Assembly (NCBI RefSeq): GCF_025345615.1
Contig: NZ_JAODWD010000001.1
Location: 933,304-997,303, forward strand
Direction: 5' to 3'
DNA from: Mycobacterium deserti
Lineage (GTDB): Bacteria > Actinomycetota > Actinomycetes > Mycobacteriales > Mycobacteriaceae
Length of the DNA stretch: 64,000 nucleotides
The notes under the pieces are model-generated. The model did not search any database. It saw only the letters and a list, made by a program, of their open reading frames with translations, and was not told the DNA's origin. The translations under genes were made by a program, and so were the position numbers. Shown in pieces: positions 26,174 through 35,241 of the stretch (position 1 is its first letter; each line of letters opens with the position of its first letter).

Positions 26174-27421
26174 GTCGATGAGCTCCTGGACGAATAGCCG
26201 GCTCGCCACCAGGTAGCAGACGACCGCGACCACCTGCATCACCGGAACGATCAGCAGCGCCCGTCCCAGCGACATGTTGCCCAGATCCGCGGTCAACGCG
26301 TCGCTGATGACGCCGGCCGCGAACGGGCCGGCCGAGCCCACGATCGCGCTGAAGAACAGGAAAACGGCCGACGCCGTCGCGCGCTGCTCAGGTCGCGCCA
26401 ATCGTTGGATCGCCGCGATCGACGGCGCCATGTAAGCGGTCCCGACGACGTAGCTCAACGCGATGAACAGGACGCACAGAGTGCGGCTGTCGACCAGGAA
26501 AGCCGCCGTCGAGAACGGCAGCAGCACCGCGGTCATCAGCGCCACCAGCCACAGCAGCCACCGCGGGTCCCGGTCCGACAGCCGGTCGGCCACCCGGCCC
26601 ACCACCAACAGGCCCAGAATCCCCGTCACACCGCTCGCGATGCCGTACTGCACGCCGACCTCGCCCAGTGACATGCCCCGTGCCCGCACCAGGTAGGCGG
26701 GCGCGAACGTCGTCAGTGCGTAGCCGGCCACCGAGATGCACGCCGCGCCTGTGACGATCGCGATGTAGCTGCGCTTGCTCACCAGATCCCAGGCCTTCGC
26801 GGGCCGCACGTCGCGGCGGGCCGGCGTGGTCAGCATCACCTGGCGACGGCCGAGGACCAGCAGAACCAACGGTGCGACCAGCACGCTGATGGCACCCATC
26901 ACCACGAAAGCCGTTCGCCAACCGAGAGACTGGGCCAGCAGCCCGCCGCCGAGCAGGCTGGCCGCGCTCGCCAGCGGAATCGAGAGCGTGATCACCGCCA
27001 GCGGCGCCGCCCGGCGATCGGGGGCGAAATTCCTTGCCACGTACGCGTGTGCGGCCGGTGTGCTTCCCGCCTCCCCTACGGCGACGCCGACTCGGGTGAG
27101 CGCCAGCTGAAAGCCCGACTGCACGGCGCCGCCGAGCATGGTCATCGCCCCCCACAGCGTCAGGCACGTCGAGACCACCAGGCCGAAGGCACCGCGGTCG
27201 GCGATCCGGGCGATCGCGATGCCCAACACGGCGTAGACGGCGAGAAAACCGAATCCGTTGATCACCCCGATCGCGGTGTCCGACAGCGCCAGATCCTTCT
27301 TGATCGGCTCGGTGAGCACCGCGGGCAGGAACCGGTCCGCGTAGTTGAGGGTGCCGACAACGGCAAGCAGCGCGACCGCCGCCCACGCGCGCCGCGGTCC
27401 ATGATCCGACGTCACGCGCAC
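26141..27421 (-). CDS. major facilitator superfamily transporter
   Basis: A 426-residue protein with about twelve hydrophobic segments. MNYADRFLPAVLTEPIKKDL-like features (LNYADRF after helix 1) and a DR loop near IADRGAFG place it in the MFS, close to Spinster/sugar-phosphate antiporter types. The substrate cannot be read from sequence. It is convergent with the GH13 gene, so it could import or export a related sugar or lipid, but that is only proximity. Its promoter region also serves the small gene at 27485. Confidence 0.85.
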   Translation of the reverse strand: MRVTSDHGPRRAWAAVALLAVVGTLNYADRFLPAVLTEPIKKDLALSDTAIGVINGFGFLAVYAVLGIAIARIADRGAFGLVVSTCLTLWGAMTMLGGAVQSGFQLALTRVGVAVGEAGSTPAAHAYVARNFAPDRRAAPLAVITLSIPLASAASLLGGGLLAQSLGWRTAFVVMGAISVLVAPLVLLVLGRRQVMLTTPARRDVRPAKAWDLVSKRSYIAIVTGAACISVAGYALTTFAPAYLVRARGMSLGEVGVQYGIASGVTGILGLLVVGRVADRLSDRDPRWLLWLVALMTAVLLPFSTAAFLVDSRTLCVLFIALSYVVGTAYMAPSIAAIQRLARPEQRATASAVFLFFSAIVGSAGPFAAGVISDALTADLGNMSLGRALLIVPVMQVVAVVCYLVASRLFVQELIDSDDRRVVRSP

Positions 27422-27484
27422 GAGTTTGCCTTCCCGATGATTTTCGCGGGGGTTAAATTCGCTAGGACGGGGTAGTCCACCCGC

Positions 27485-27628
27485 ATGCCAGGACCAGAAC
27501 AGTATGTGCGGGTCGACCTTTGCGGCGGGTGCGGTTATCCGACGCTCGGCCCCGCGCTTTGCGCGTTCTGCGAGCCGGTGAGTTCGGCTATTCCGCGAAC
27601 GTTATCGACGTCTCGTCGCAGCGAGTGA
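27485..27628 (+). CDS. 47-residue zinc-ribbon-like small protein
   Basis: Starts at ATG 27485 and contains two CxxC knuckles, CGGC (DLCGGCGYPTLGP) and CAFC (ALCAFCEPV), ten residues apart, then a Ser/Arg tail. This resembles a small rubredoxin-like zinc ribbon. The final 41 bases overlap the DKNYY-repeat gene tail to tail. No ribosome site is obvious. Short but cysteine-regular, so probably real. Confidence 0.52.
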   Translation: MPGPEQYVRVDLCGGCGYPTLGPALCAFCEPVSSAIPRTLSTSRRSE

Positions 27629-28457
27629 CGGCGCGATCCACGGCGAACGACCGTGGATCGGCGCCAGCCACGACCATGTCGCGATAATAGGCGCGCTTGG
27701 CGTCGGCCGTGCACTCGAAATCGGAGTTGAGCACGCGGAAGGTGCTCGGGTCGGCGCTGTCGATCGTCTTGCCCATCCAGTACACCCGCGCGGAGTCGCT
27801 CGCGTAGGGCCCCTCCAACACGCGGAAACTCGCGCTGTCGGCGGCGGGGATCGGGTCGACGAAGTAGAACATTCGCGAGGCGTCACGGGAGTAAGCGCCC
27901 TGCAGGACCTCGAACGTCGCCGGGTCCGCACCCCCGATCGGCGCGCCGTTGACATGCACGGCGCCGCTGTCCTTCGTGTAGAGGTAGTAGTCCTTGTTCG
28001 CGATGATCGTGAAGTGCGTGGGATCGTCGGACAACACGCTTCCGTCGGACCGGTACACCGCGCCGCTGTCCTTGGCGAGATCGCCGTCGAGCAGTTCGAA
28101 GTGTGCGGGGTCCTCGGAGAGCGGCCGGTCGTGCAGATAGACGTGCGCTCGGTCTTTGGCGAAGCCGGGCCGGTCCAACACCTCGAACGACGCCGCGTCT
28201 GCCCCCTCGAGAGGACGGCCGTCGACGTAGACACGGGAGCGGTCCCGCGCGTACGTCGTATCGAAGATCTCGAACGACGCGGCGTCCGCTCCGGCCACCT
28301 CGGTCGCCGCACCGGGGAATCCCAACAGGTAGAACACTTTGTCGCCGCGCACGTGGTAGCCCGCGCTGTCGAACAGCGAATTGGGCGCCTTGTCCCGGGC
28401 GCACGCCGGCGCCAACGCCACCGCGATCAGACACACCGCCGCGACCCACTTGCGCAC
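27588..28457 (-). CDS. DKNYY-repeat exported protein
   Basis: A 289-residue protein with a signal sequence ending at ALAPACA; a lipidated cysteine is possible but the box is imperfect. The rest is about seven repeats of 32-35 residues of the form ADAASFEVLD...AKDRAHVYLHDRPL, the DKNYY-family pattern thought to make beta-propeller-like or stacked sheets. No catalytic residues. It lies 16 bases upstream of nothing obvious and just beyond a VanX-like gene in the same direction. Function unknown. Confidence 0.83.
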   Translation of the reverse strand: MRKWVAAVCLIAVALAPACARDKAPNSLFDSAGYHVRGDKVFYLLGFPGAATEVAGADAASFEIFDTTYARDRSRVYVDGRPLEGADAASFEVLDRPGFAKDRAHVYLHDRPLSEDPAHFELLDGDLAKDSGAVYRSDGSVLSDDPTHFTIIANKDYYLYTKDSGAVHVNGAPIGGADPATFEVLQGAYSRDASRMFYFVDPIPAADSASFRVLEGPYASDSARVYWMGKTIDSADPSTFRVLNSDFECTADAKRAYYRDMVVAGADPRSFAVDRAVTRCDETSITFAE

Positions 28458-28473
28458 CGGCTGATCAAAGCAC

Positions 28474-29145
28474 CTAATTCACCGGCGCATCGAGGATCGG
28501 GCGCTGGCTGTACGCGCCGGGCGCGTCGAAGTGCCACCACTCCCCCTTGTAGACGGTCAACCCGCCCGCGGCCATCGCCTCACGCAACCTCGTCCGGTTC
28601 TCCTGCGCGGCTGCGCTGACACCCTCGGTGGCATACGCGTTGGCGCGGGGCGTGAACTCGTCGAACCCGGTGCCCATGTCCACCAGCTCGCCGCCGCGCG
28701 CAAGCGTCACGTCGACCGACAACCCCGCTTCATGGCTGCGCGCGTACGGCCCCGGCTTGGCGACCCAGCCCGGCTCGGACACGGCCTCATACATCCGGAT
28801 CTGCACGTCATGCGGCCGGTAGCAATCCCAGAACACCAACACGTCGCCGCCGGGCCGCAGAACGTCGGCCGCCTTGGCGAGTGCGGGCGCCATCGATTCG
28901 GCGACGAGGCATCGCGCGTCGGGGGGATACATCGGCGCGCCGACGAAGTTGTCCGGCGTCGCGTATCGCAAGTCGATGACCGCATCGGGAACGACCGTCC
29001 GCACGTCGACGAGACCTGCCGCGCGCGCCGCGTCCGACACCGGCGGTACGGGTTCGTCCGGTGAGGCAACCGCGAGACCAGCGGCCCACACAAGGCCGCA
29101 CAGGACCGCGAAACCGGCGGTGAGCCTGATCGGTACCGCGAACAT
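28474..29145 (-). CDS. exported D-Ala-D-Ala dipeptidase, VanX/DdpX family
   Basis: A 223-residue protein with a signal peptide (ends near AVASPDE). The zinc centre is complete: SHEAGLSVD supplies His and Asp and EWWHFD the catalytic Glu and third ligand His. LRYATPDNFVG holds the substrate arginine. Such enzymes hydrolyse D-Ala-D-Ala in cell-wall turnover. No VanH or VanA gene is nearby, so vancomycin resistance is unlikely and a peptidoglycan recycling role fits better. ATG 29145 follows AAAGGG. It precedes the DKNYY gene by 16 bases. Confidence 0.9.
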   Translation of the reverse strand: MFAVPIRLTAGFAVLCGLVWAAGLAVASPDEPVPPVSDAARAAGLVDVRTVVPDAVIDLRYATPDNFVGAPMYPPDARCLVAESMAPALAKAADVLRPGGDVLVFWDCYRPHDVQIRMYEAVSEPGWVAKPGPYARSHEAGLSVDVTLARGGELVDMGTGFDEFTPRANAYATEGVSAAAQENRTRLREAMAAGGLTVYKGEWWHFDAPGAYSQRPILDAPVN

Positions 29146-29289
29146 GACGCCCTTTCGCTTTGGGTGGTGACTAACGCTAGTCCGCCTCCGCACTGCCGCA
29201 CGACCATCAGACCTGCGGAGTTGTCGATCGAATTCGACGTGCGCTGAGCACTTGCACAGCGCGTTGAGTCGGCGGCATACACTGCGACC

Positions 29290-30429
29290 GTGCGCGACGT
29301 ACTCGAAGAGTTGCTCACGGTCTGGCGGTCGGGCGGCACGGCCGGCGTCGCGACCGTCGTGCGCACGATGCGGTCCGCGCCACGTCAGCCCGGCGCCGCG
29401 ATGGTCGTCGCGCCCGACGGCACGGTCGCGGGCTCGGTGAGCGGCGGCTGCGTCGAGGCCGCGGTGTATGAGCTGGCCAACGAAGTCGTCGCGACCGGCA
29501 GGCCCGAGTTGCAGCGCTACGGCGTCACCGACGACGACGCGTTCGCCGTCGGTCTCACCTGCGGCGGGATCATCGACATCTTCACCGAACCTGTCTCCCG
29601 CGCGACATTCCCGCAGTTGCAGACGATCGCCGAGGACATCGCCGCACACCGCCCGACGGCCGTCGCCACCGTCATCGCGCACCCCGACCCACGGTGGCTG
29701 GGGCGCAGGACCGTCGTCACCGCGGATACGGTCGACGGCTCGCTCGGGTCGGCGCGGGCCGACGCCGCGGTCGTCGACGACGCGCGAGGGCTGCTCGTGG
29801 CCGGGCGCACCGACGTCCTGACCTACGGGCCCGATGGGCAGCGGCAGGACGCCGGGATGGAGGTGTTCGTCGCCAGCCACGCGCCGCCGCCGAGGATGCT
29901 GATCTTCGGCGCCATCGACTTCGCCGCCGCGCTGGCCCGGCAGGGCGCCTTCCTCGGCTACCGCGTCACGGTGTGCGACGCCCGGCCGGTGTTCGCGACG
30001 ACTGCCCGGTTTCCGCACGCCGACGAAGTGGTCGTCGAGTGGCCGCATCGTTACCTCGCGGAGCAGGCTGAGCAGGGTGCGATAGATGCCCGCACCGCGA
30101 TCTGTGTGCTCACCCACGATCCGAAGTTCGACGTGCCGTTGCTGCAGGTGGCACTGCGCCTTCCCGATGTCGATTACATCGGCGTGATGGGTTCGCGTCG
30201 CACACACAGTGACCGCATCGGCCGCCTGCGCGAAGTCGGGCTGAGCGACGCCGAACTGGGCCGGCTGGCCAGCCCGATCGGCCTTGACCTCGGCGCGCGC
30301 ACGCCAGAGGAGACCGCCGTGTCGATCGCGGCGGAGATCATCGCGCGCCGGTGGGGCGGCGGCGGTCATCCACTGACCGACACCGACGGCCGGATCCACC
30401 ACGATCACCGCGTACGCGAGGAGCGTTAA
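29290..30429 (+). CDS. XdhC-family molybdenum cofactor insertion/sulfuration protein
   Basis: A 379-residue XdhC/CoxI-type protein: GSVSGGCVEAAVYELA near residue 55 is the N-terminal signature, then a Rossmann-like C-terminal domain with VTVCDARPVF and YIGVMGSRRTH. These chaperones mature the molybdenum cofactor for hydroxylases. GTG 29290 starts it. It leads the operon of the large, CoxG-like, FAD and 2Fe-2S subunits, which it presumably serves. Confidence 0.92.
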   Translation: MRDVLEELLTVWRSGGTAGVATVVRTMRSAPRQPGAAMVVAPDGTVAGSVSGGCVEAAVYELANEVVATGRPELQRYGVTDDDAFAVGLTCGGIIDIFTEPVSRATFPQLQTIAEDIAAHRPTAVATVIAHPDPRWLGRRTVVTADTVDGSLGSARADAAVVDDARGLLVAGRTDVLTYGPDGQRQDAGMEVFVASHAPPPRMLIFGAIDFAAALARQGAFLGYRVTVCDARPVFATTARFPHADEVVVEWPHRYLAEQAEQGAIDARTAICVLTHDPKFDVPLLQVALRLPDVDYIGVMGSRRTHSDRIGRLREVGLSDAELGRLASPIGLDLGARTPEETAVSIAAEIIARRWGGGGHPLTDTDGRIHHDHRVREER

Positions 30430-30534
30430 ATCGGATGAGACAAATCATGCGGTAATGTCGCTCTCACTTCCGGCACTGACGTTATCGCACTACGCTAATG
30501 ACACTCTTTCAACTGTTCGATTGGAGCGAAAGAC

Positions 30535-32853
30535 GTGGCTTACGCAGGCACCCGAGTCGCCCGCGTCGAGGACACCCGCCTGCTTACCGGCCACGGCACG
30601 TTCGTCGACGACATCATTCGCCCAGGCATGCTGCACGCCTGCTTCGTGCGCAGCCCGTTCGCCCGGGCCCGCATCAACGGCATCGATGCGACCGCCGCGC
30701 TGCGGCTACCCGGGGTGCGGGCGGTGTTCACCGCCGAGGACCTGAACCCAGACGTCAAGGAGGCCTGGCACGCGGTCGCGGGCAAAGACATCGCGGACAC
30801 GCCGCGCCCGCCGCTGGCCGAGGGCGAGGCGAAGTTCGTCGGTGACCCGGTGGCGCTCGTCATCGCCGAGAGCCGCTACATCGCCGAGGACGCGATCGAA
30901 CTGGTGGACGTCGACTACGATCCGCTGCCCGCGGTTGCCGACTTCACCAAGGCCATCGGGGGCTCGGCCGCCGGTGTCCCGGTCGTGCACGAGGCCTACC
31001 CCGACAACGTCGCGGGCGGCATGGGCGGTGCTCCGCCGGACGAGGAGACGTTCGATTCCGCGGCGTACGTCGCCACCGCGAATGTCTATCAGCAGATCTA
31101 CGCCCCGGTGCCGATGGAGACCCGCGGCATGGTGGTCGAGTGGCAGGCGTCCTCGGAGGAGCTCACGGTCTGGGCGTCCACCCAGACGCCGCACGAACTG
31201 CGGGCGTTCGCCGCGCGCCTGCTCGGCATCCCGGCTCAAGGTGTGCGGGTCATCATGCGCGACTCCGGCGGCGGGTTCGGCCAGAAGGTCGTGCCGATGC
31301 GCGAGGACATGTGCATCTTGCTGGCCGCCCGCAAGGTGCCGGCGGCGTTGAAGTGGATCGAGGACCGACGCGAGAACCTGATGTCGGCCGGACAAGCACG
31401 ACACGTCGACGGCAACACTCGCATGGCGTTGGACGGCGACGGCACCATCCTCGCGGTCGACATCGACTTCACCTACGACATCGGGGCCTACCCGACCCCG
31501 TATCCGGTGCTGACCACCGCGGCGGTCGGCATGTTCTTCCCCGGCCCGTACCGGGTCCCGAAGGCCAGCTTCAACTACAAGACGGTGTTCTCCAACACCG
31601 CGGGGCTCGCGGCGTATCGCGGACCGTGGCAGTACGAAACGCTGGCGCGCGAAGTGCTTCTCGACATCGCCGCGCGAAAGATGGGCCTCGACCCGGTCGA
31701 CTTGCGGCGCAAGAATCTGCTGCGCCGCGACGAGATGCCGTACTTCAATCCCAACGGCATGCCCTACGACCACGTCGCGCCGGTCGAGACGTTCGAGCAG
31801 GCCGTGAAAATCCTTGACCACGAGGGCTTTCGGAAGGAGCAGGCCGAGGCGCTGGCCGAAGGTCGCTACATCGGTCTCGGCTTCTCGGCGTACATCGAGC
31901 CGACGGGTGCCGCCACCGGACACCTGGCTACCGAAGGCGCGACGATCCGGATGGAGCCCACCGGCAGGATCAACGTCTATGTCAACGGCGGGTCGACGGG
32001 CAACAGCATCGAGACCACGGTCGTGCAGCTGACCGCCGACGCGCTGGGCGCCAACATCGAGGACGTGTCGACGATCCAGGGCGACACCGCGGTGACGCCA
32101 TACGGTGCGGGCTCACAGGGCAGCCGTAGCGGACCGATGACCGCAGGCGCCGTCAACGAAGCGGGCGGGATTCTGCGCAAGCAGCTCGTGGCGATGGCGG
32201 CGGCGCGGCTCGAAGCCGCTGAGGACGAGATCGAGCTGGGCGGATCGAAAGCCTTTGTGCGCGACGATGCTTCAAAGAGCGTGACGTTCGCAGATCTCGC
32301 GTTCCGCGCATACTACGAACCCGCACAGCTTCCGCCGGGAATGTCTGCCACGCTCGAGGCCACCGCGCGATACACCTCGCCGCCCACCGCGATGATCCAC
32401 TGGGCCAACGCCACTCACGCGTGCACATGCGAGGTCGATGTCGAGACCGGGCACGTCACGTTGAAGCGGTACATCGTCAGCGAGGATGTCGGGCCGATGA
32501 TCAACCCAAACGTGGTCGAGGGCCAGGTGGCCGGCGGGACGGTGCAGGGCATCGGCGGTGCACTGTTGGAGAACATGGTCTACGACGACGACGGAAACCC
32601 GCTGTCGTCAACGTTTGTCGATTACCTGCTGCCCACGGCTACCGAGGTGCCGCCCATCGAATTCGGCCACGTCGAGATCCCGGGCCCCGGTGTCGGTGGG
32701 TACAAGGGAGTCGGCGAGGGCGGTGCGATCGGGGCTACGCCTGCGGTCATCAACGCCATCAACGATGCACTCGCGCCACTGGGCGTGACACTGACGCGTC
32801 TGCCCGCCACCCCTGCGGCGATCGTCGAGTTGATCGAACAAGCCTCGAAGTAA
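30535..32853 (+). CDS. molybdenum hydroxylase large subunit (xanthine dehydrogenase/CoxL-like)
   Basis: A 772-residue molybdopterin-binding subunit. GSQGSRSGPMTAGAVNEA and GGFGQKVVPMREDM are cofactor segments; GVGEGGAIGATPAVINAI holds the catalytic Glu region. The diagnostic active-site loop near residue 360 reads AAYRGPWQYE. It is neither the AYxCSFR of true CO dehydrogenase nor the AYRGAGR of typical form II. So an aromatic or heterocyclic hydroxylase is more likely. GTG 30535 follows GGAGCGAAAG. The three subunit genes follow. Confidence 0.9.
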   Translation: MAYAGTRVARVEDTRLLTGHGTFVDDIIRPGMLHACFVRSPFARARINGIDATAALRLPGVRAVFTAEDLNPDVKEAWHAVAGKDIADTPRPPLAEGEAKFVGDPVALVIAESRYIAEDAIELVDVDYDPLPAVADFTKAIGGSAAGVPVVHEAYPDNVAGGMGGAPPDEETFDSAAYVATANVYQQIYAPVPMETRGMVVEWQASSEELTVWASTQTPHELRAFAARLLGIPAQGVRVIMRDSGGGFGQKVVPMREDMCILLAARKVPAALKWIEDRRENLMSAGQARHVDGNTRMALDGDGTILAVDIDFTYDIGAYPTPYPVLTTAAVGMFFPGPYRVPKASFNYKTVFSNTAGLAAYRGPWQYETLAREVLLDIAARKMGLDPVDLRRKNLLRRDEMPYFNPNGMPYDHVAPVETFEQAVKILDHEGFRKEQAEALAEGRYIGLGFSAYIEPTGAATGHLATEGATIRMEPTGRINVYVNGGSTGNSIETTVVQLTADALGANIEDVSTIQGDTAVTPYGAGSQGSRSGPMTAGAVNEAGGILRKQLVAMAAARLEAAEDEIELGGSKAFVRDDASKSVTFADLAFRAYYEPAQLPPGMSATLEATARYTSPPTAMIHWANATHACTCEVDVETGHVTLKRYIVSEDVGPMINPNVVEGQVAGGTVQGIGGALLENMVYDDDGNPLSSTFVDYLLPTATEVPPIEFGHVEIPGPGVGGYKGVGEGGAIGATPAVINAINDALAPLGVTLTRLPATPAAIVELIEQASK

Positions 32854-32865
32854 GGATCCTCACAA

Positions 32866-33567
32866 GTGGAACTGAACAACGAATTCCGGGTCGCGGTGCC
32901 TGCGGCGAAGGCGTGGGAGGTGCTCACCGACGTCGAACGGGTCGCGCCGTGCATTCCGGGTGCCCAACTGCTTTCGGTGAGCGGTGACGACTTCACCGGC
33001 GCCGTGAAGGTCAAAGTCGGGCCGATCACGGTGTCGTATCAGGGCGAGGCGTCGTTCCAGGAGAAGGACAAGGCCGCCCAGCGGGTCGTGATCAAAGCCA
33101 ACGGCAAGGAGACGCGTGGCAACGGCAACGCGGCGGCCCTGGTGACCGCGCAGTTGAAGGACGAAGGCGGCGACGCCACCAGCGTGGTCATCACCACCGA
33201 CCTGACGATCTCGGGCAAAGCGGCACAGTTCGGCCGCGGTGTGCTGGCCGACGTGTCGTCCAATCTGATCGGCCAGTTCGCACGCAACCTGGAAGCGGAC
33301 CTGCTGGGCGGCGCCGCACCGGCGGCATCGTTGAACGGCGCTGCCACAGCACAACCCGCGGCGGCCGGCGGCTCCGGCGATTCGGTGGATCTGCTGAAGG
33401 TGGTCGCGGCGCCGATGGCGAAGCGGGCCGCGCCCGCGGTCGCAGCGCTGGCGGCCGGTGCGGCGATCGGGTTCCTGATGGGCCGGCGCCGTAAGAAGAC
33501 CCCGGCGCAGGCGGCCGCAGTGAAGACCGACGAGTTGATCGCAGCGCTCTCGCGGCTGCTCTCATGA
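32866..33567 (+). CDS. CoxG-like SRPBCC-domain protein
   Basis: A 233-residue protein. Residues 1-150 form a CoxG/SRPBCC fold (NNEFRVAVPAAKAWEVLTD, then VAPCIPGAQL), followed by an Ala-rich linker and a C-terminal hydrophobic helix (AALAAGAAIGFLMGRRRKK) that could anchor it to the membrane. CoxG proteins anchor or help mature Mo hydroxylases. GTG 32866; the stop overlaps the FAD subunit ATG. It sits between the large and FAD subunit genes. Confidence 0.88.
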   Translation: MELNNEFRVAVPAAKAWEVLTDVERVAPCIPGAQLLSVSGDDFTGAVKVKVGPITVSYQGEASFQEKDKAAQRVVIKANGKETRGNGNAAALVTAQLKDEGGDATSVVITTDLTISGKAAQFGRGVLADVSSNLIGQFARNLEADLLGGAAPAASLNGAATAQPAAAGGSGDSVDLLKVVAAPMAKRAAPAVAALAAGAAIGFLMGRRRKKTPAQAAAVKTDELIAALSRLLS

Positions 33568-34439
33568 AAGCCGCGCCCTTCGCCTACCACCGCCCGGAGG
33601 CCGTGAAGGAGGCGGTGGACCTGCTCGCCGAGTTCGGTGATGACGGGAAGCTCCTTGCGGGAGGGCAGAGTCTGGTGCCGATGCTCGCCATGCGGTTGAC
33701 GCATTTCGACAACCTGGTCGACATCTCGCGGATCGAGGAACTCGTCGGCATCGACCGTCGGGACGACGCGGTGGTCATCGGGGCGGCGACCCCAGACGTC
33801 TTCGTCGAACTCGACGACGAGGTGGCGGAATCAGTGCCGCTGCTGACCAGGGCGACGCCGTACATCGGTCATTTCCAGATCCGCACGCGCGGGACGCTGG
33901 GCGGGTCGATCGCTCATGCCGATCCGGCTGCTGAGTATGCCGCCGTTGCGCTCGCACTCGACGCGGAGATGGAGGCGGTGTCGCCGCGGGGGTCCCGCAA
34001 CGTGGCGGCCAAGGACTTTTTCACCGGCTTATGGGAGAACTCGCTGGCGTCCGACGAGATCCTCACGGCGGTGCGGTTCCCGGTGTGGAGCGGCCGCAGC
34101 GGTTTCGCGATCGAGGAGTTCGCGCGCAGGCATGGTGATTTCGCGATCGCGGGTGCGGTCGTCGCGGTGGAGCTCGACGACGACGACCGCGTGAAGCGCT
34201 GCGGCATCGGACTTTTGGGCCTTGGATCTACTCCGCTGCGCGGCTGGACGGCTGAACAGGCCATCGCCGAAAGATCTGCAAGTGAGGTCGAGGCAGACGA
34301 GCTCGGCCGAATGGTGGTCGACGCACTCGACGACATCCCGGCCGACCTGCAGGGGTCGGCCGCCTATCGAGCCAAGGTGGGCGCCACGATGGTGGCGCGC
34401 GCCTGGACTTCGGCGATCGCGGAGGCAAGCAATGCATGA
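33564..34439 (+). CDS. molybdenum hydroxylase FAD subunit (CoxM-like)
   Basis: A 291-residue FAD-binding (PCMH-type) subunit. LLAGGQSLVPMLAMR is the FAD pyrophosphate loop and TRGTLGGSIAHADPAAEY the second flavin motif. It relays electrons from the 2Fe-2S centres to an acceptor such as quinone or NAD. Its ATG overlaps the CoxG-like stop (ATGA), and its own stop overlaps the iron-sulfur subunit start by eight bases, a strict operon. Confidence 0.92.
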   Translation: MKAAPFAYHRPEAVKEAVDLLAEFGDDGKLLAGGQSLVPMLAMRLTHFDNLVDISRIEELVGIDRRDDAVVIGAATPDVFVELDDEVAESVPLLTRATPYIGHFQIRTRGTLGGSIAHADPAAEYAAVALALDAEMEAVSPRGSRNVAAKDFFTGLWENSLASDEILTAVRFPVWSGRSGFAIEEFARRHGDFAIAGAVVAVELDDDDRVKRCGIGLLGLGSTPLRGWTAEQAIAERSASEVEADELGRMVVDALDDIPADLQGSAAYRAKVGATMVARAWTSAIAEASNA

Positions 34440-34902
34440 GTTGCCGGTGCAGGTGTCCGTCAATGGACAGCCGACCGAAGGGACGGTGGAGCCGAGGCTG
34501 ACGCTGGCGGACTACCTCCGCGAGCGGTGCGGACTGACGGGCACACATCTCGGCTGCGAGCACGGCGCCTGCGGCGCGTGCACGGTGCTGGTCGACGGGC
34601 AGGCGGTGCGCGCGTGCCTGATGTTCGCCGTCCAGGCGGACGGCACAGAGGTCACGACTGTGGAGGGCATCGCGGCACCCGACGGCGAGTTGTCGCCGGT
34701 GCAGGCGGCGATGCGGGAGTGTCACGGACTGCAGTGCGGCTTCTGCACACCGGGTTTCGTGGTGTCGATCACCGCGCTGCTGCGGGACAACCCGAAGCCC
34801 AGTGACCAGGAGATCCGCGAGGGCCTGTCCGGCAACTTCTGCCGCTGCACGGGTTATCAGGGCATCGTCAATGCCGTGCATCGCGCCGCGGAGATGACGT
34901 AA
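34432..34902 (+). CDS. molybdenum hydroxylase 2Fe-2S subunit (CoxS-like)
   Basis: A 156-residue subunit with both iron-sulfur centres: plant-type ligands in HLGCEHGACGACTVLVDG and a distal Cys in RACLM, and the second cluster in CGFCTPGFV and NFCRCTGYQGI. It carries electrons from the molybdenum site to FAD. ATG 34432. It closes the operon; the next gene starts 11 bases on but is an unrelated secreted protein. Confidence 0.94.
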   Translation: MHELPVQVSVNGQPTEGTVEPRLTLADYLRERCGLTGTHLGCEHGACGACTVLVDGQAVRACLMFAVQADGTEVTTVEGIAAPDGELSPVQAAMRECHGLQCGFCTPGFVVSITALLRDNPKPSDQEIREGLSGNFCRCTGYQGIVNAVHRAAEMT

Positions 34903-34913
34903 GGTCCGCCTCT

Positions 34914-35228
34914 ATGAGGAGGCGGCGGGCGATGCTGACGGCCGTGGTGGCTGTCGGCCTGTCGATGGGCCTGGCGACGCCCGCGTCGGCGGACGAGGCG
35001 CTCGATCAAGCCTTCCTGACAGCAGTGCGCGATCGGGGTGTGCCGATCAAGTCGAACGCCAAGGCGCTCGACTTGGCGCATGCGACGTGCGATCTGCTCA
35101 ACGGCGGTGGCTCGGTCGACGAGGCTTTGAGTAACGTCAAATCCGCGACGAAGTGGTCTGACGACGACGCGGTGAATTTCGCGGGCCTGGCTGCATACGC
35201 GTACTGCCCGGACAAGTTGCCACAATAA
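34914..35228 (+). CDS. DUF732 secreted protein
   Basis: A 104-residue exported protein. A basic RRRR start and a hydrophobic segment end at PASADEA. The mature part (DQAFLTAVRDRGVPIKSN, two cysteines in HATCDLLNGG and AYCPDK) matches DUF732, a common small mycobacterial family with a probable disulfide. Function unknown. It lies just downstream of the Mo hydroxylase operon and convergent with the DUF222/HNH gene (13-base gap). Confidence 0.85.
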   Translation: MRRRRAMLTAVVAVGLSMGLATPASADEALDQAFLTAVRDRGVPIKSNAKALDLAHATCDLLNGGGSVDEALSNVKSATKWSDDDAVNFAGLAAYAYCPDKLPQ

Positions 35229-35241
35229 GTGCGCGGCCCAC

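Noticed and set aside
28474..29145. Vancomycin resistance cluster
   Set aside because: Only a VanX-type enzyme is present; no VanH or VanA-type ligase gene is near.
30535..34902. Aerobic CO dehydrogenase operon
   Set aside because: The large subunit lacks the AYxCSFR active-site loop of true CO dehydrogenase.
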